Source: Allokutzneria multivorans (lineage in GTDB: Bacteria > Actinomycetota > Actinomycetes > Mycobacteriales > Pseudonocardiaceae). From it: 64,000 nucleotides of DNA. Of this stretch, positions 63,395 through 64,000 are shown in pieces. The position numbers and the translations under genes were made by a program. Under the pieces are notes generated by a model, which was not told where the DNA came from, made no database searches, and was given only the letters and a program-made list of their open reading frames with translations. The stretch covers positions 372,001 through 436,000 of the forward strand of contig NZ_BAABAL010000005.1 in NCBI RefSeq assembly GCF_039537405.1, in the 5' to 3' direction. Position 1 is the stretch's first letter; every line of letters begins with the position of its first letter.

Positions 63395-64000
63395 TCAGAC
63401 CCGCCGCCTGCGCGAGCCGATCAGGGCGGCGAAGCCCGCGACGACGAGCAGCAGGCCCCAGGTCATCAGGGCTCCCACCGTGGCTCCCGTGTCGGCCAGC
63501 GGCGGCTTCGGATCACCCGGTGTCGGCGGAACCGGTGGCGCCGGCGGCTTGGGATCGACGGGGGTCTCCGTGGCGCACTGCGGGTCCTTGCCGTCGGGAA
63601 CGCAGTTGCCGCCCGGCGTCTCCGAGGTGACGGCGTTGCGGAGCTTGCTGTCGCCGTTCACCGGGTCCCCGACCGTCACGGAGTACGTGATCGTGGCCGT
63701 CGCGCCGACCGCGAGGTCACCGCTCCAGCTCAGCTTCGGCGCCGAGTAGGTGACCGATCCCGAGGAGGCCTTGGCGTCGTCGTTGTACTTGGCGTCGTCG
63801 AGCACCCCGGTCATGTCGTCCACAAAGGACACTCCGGTCAGCGGCGCGGTGCCGGTATTGGTGACCTTGACCGTGTAGGTCACCTTCTCGCCGGGTTGCA
63901 CGCGCTGCGGGTCTGCGGTCTTGATGATCAGCACGCCGGGGATCAGCGTGCTCGTGCCGCAGTCCGGATCGGTGGAGCCGGGCGGGCAGTTGCCGCCGGG
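63395..64000 (-). CDS. DUF11-repeat surface protein with LAXTG-type anchor (cut by window edge)
   Basis: The last 201 residues of a larger secreted protein. A DUF11 beta domain (VQPGEKVTYTVKVTNTGTAP, then VGATATITYSVTVGDP) is flanked by repeated linkers of the form PGGNCxPxxxDPxC, seen twice, so more DUF11 units are expected upstream. After a Pro-rich stretch come PLADTG, a membrane helix and RRRRV. LADTG fits the LAXTG motif used by class E sortases, so the protein is probably wall-linked. Confidence 0.85.
   Translation of the reverse strand, partial: PGGNCPPGSTDPDCGTSTLIPGVLIIKTADPQRVQPGEKVTYTVKVTNTGTAPLTGVSFVDDMTGVLDDAKYNDDAKASSGSVTYSAPKLSWSGDLAVGATATITYSVTVGDPVNGDSKLRNAVTSETPGGNCVPDGKDPQCATETPVDPKPPAPPVPPTPGDPKPPLADTGATVGALMTWGLLLVVAGFAALIGSRRRRV

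Overview
The window is high-GC DNA with densely packed genes, frequent GTG and TTG starts, many 4-base ATGA/GTGA overlaps, alpha-lytic-type secreted proteases, DasR-type control and DUF3263/LytR_C genes. Together these point to an actinomycete chromosome, most likely order Pseudonocardiales; the genus cannot be fixed from sequence alone. I found no rRNA, tRNA, CRISPR array, transposase or phage gene.

Layout. (1) 1-2.6 kb: the end of a sugar ABC transporter operon (permease cut by the window edge, binding lipoprotein) and cutC, both preceded by DasR-type operators. (2) 2.6-3.25 kb: a gene-free composite of intergenic repeats. (3) 3.3-27.9 kb: a housekeeping block (groEL with two CIRCE elements, Ser/Thr kinase, cold-shock protein, moeA, M48 peptidase, psd-pssA, Cdc48-like ATPase, LytR_C and DUF3263 genes, def, riboswitch-thiC-thiD, riboswitch-thiO-thiS-thiG, thiE). 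From memory its order and strands match Mycobacterium tuberculosis Rv0414c-Rv0440, with an insertion between thiD and thiG holding a KAP-like membrane NTPase coupled to a double GNAT protein, a NaChBac-like channel and a lipoprotein. (4) 27.9-34.5 kb: two alpha-lytic-type proteases, a Thr-rich membrane protein, a PLP dehydratase, a second repeat composite and an MFS exporter. (5) 34.5-45 kb: the aminosugar locus: dasR, divergent dasABC-like transporter, GH3 hexosaminidase, SIS-type deaminase, then (after a decayed epimerase, a SnoaL protein, an azoreductase and a zinc-ribbon protein) nagA. (6) 45-49.8 kb: a FadR-type regulator, a giant LuxR-type ATPase regulator, and two secreted proteins including an M23 peptidase. 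(7) 49.9-58.2 kb: one minus-strand operon with a full non-phosphorylating L-fucose route and its ribose-type ABC transporter. (8) 58.4-64 kb: an S8 protease, an N-acetylglucosamine-kinase-like gene, a small secreted protein and a DUF11 surface protein with an LAXTG-type anchor.

How it fits together. Six DasR-type operators (TGGTCTAGACCA-like) link the transporter at the left edge, cutC, the das operon, the SIS gene and nagA into one chitin/GlcNAc regulon with dasR. The FadR-type regulator next to nagA carries in its own promoter a 15-bp site that is nearly repeated at the fucose-operon promoter, suggesting it controls fucose use. Three intergenic repeat types (a 30-bp-period tandem repeat, a GGTCTTCAAGACC-type module and a 53-bp hairpin) occur in the same order in two inverted composites, and the palindrome TCCACWGTGGA recurs inside genes in all reading phases.
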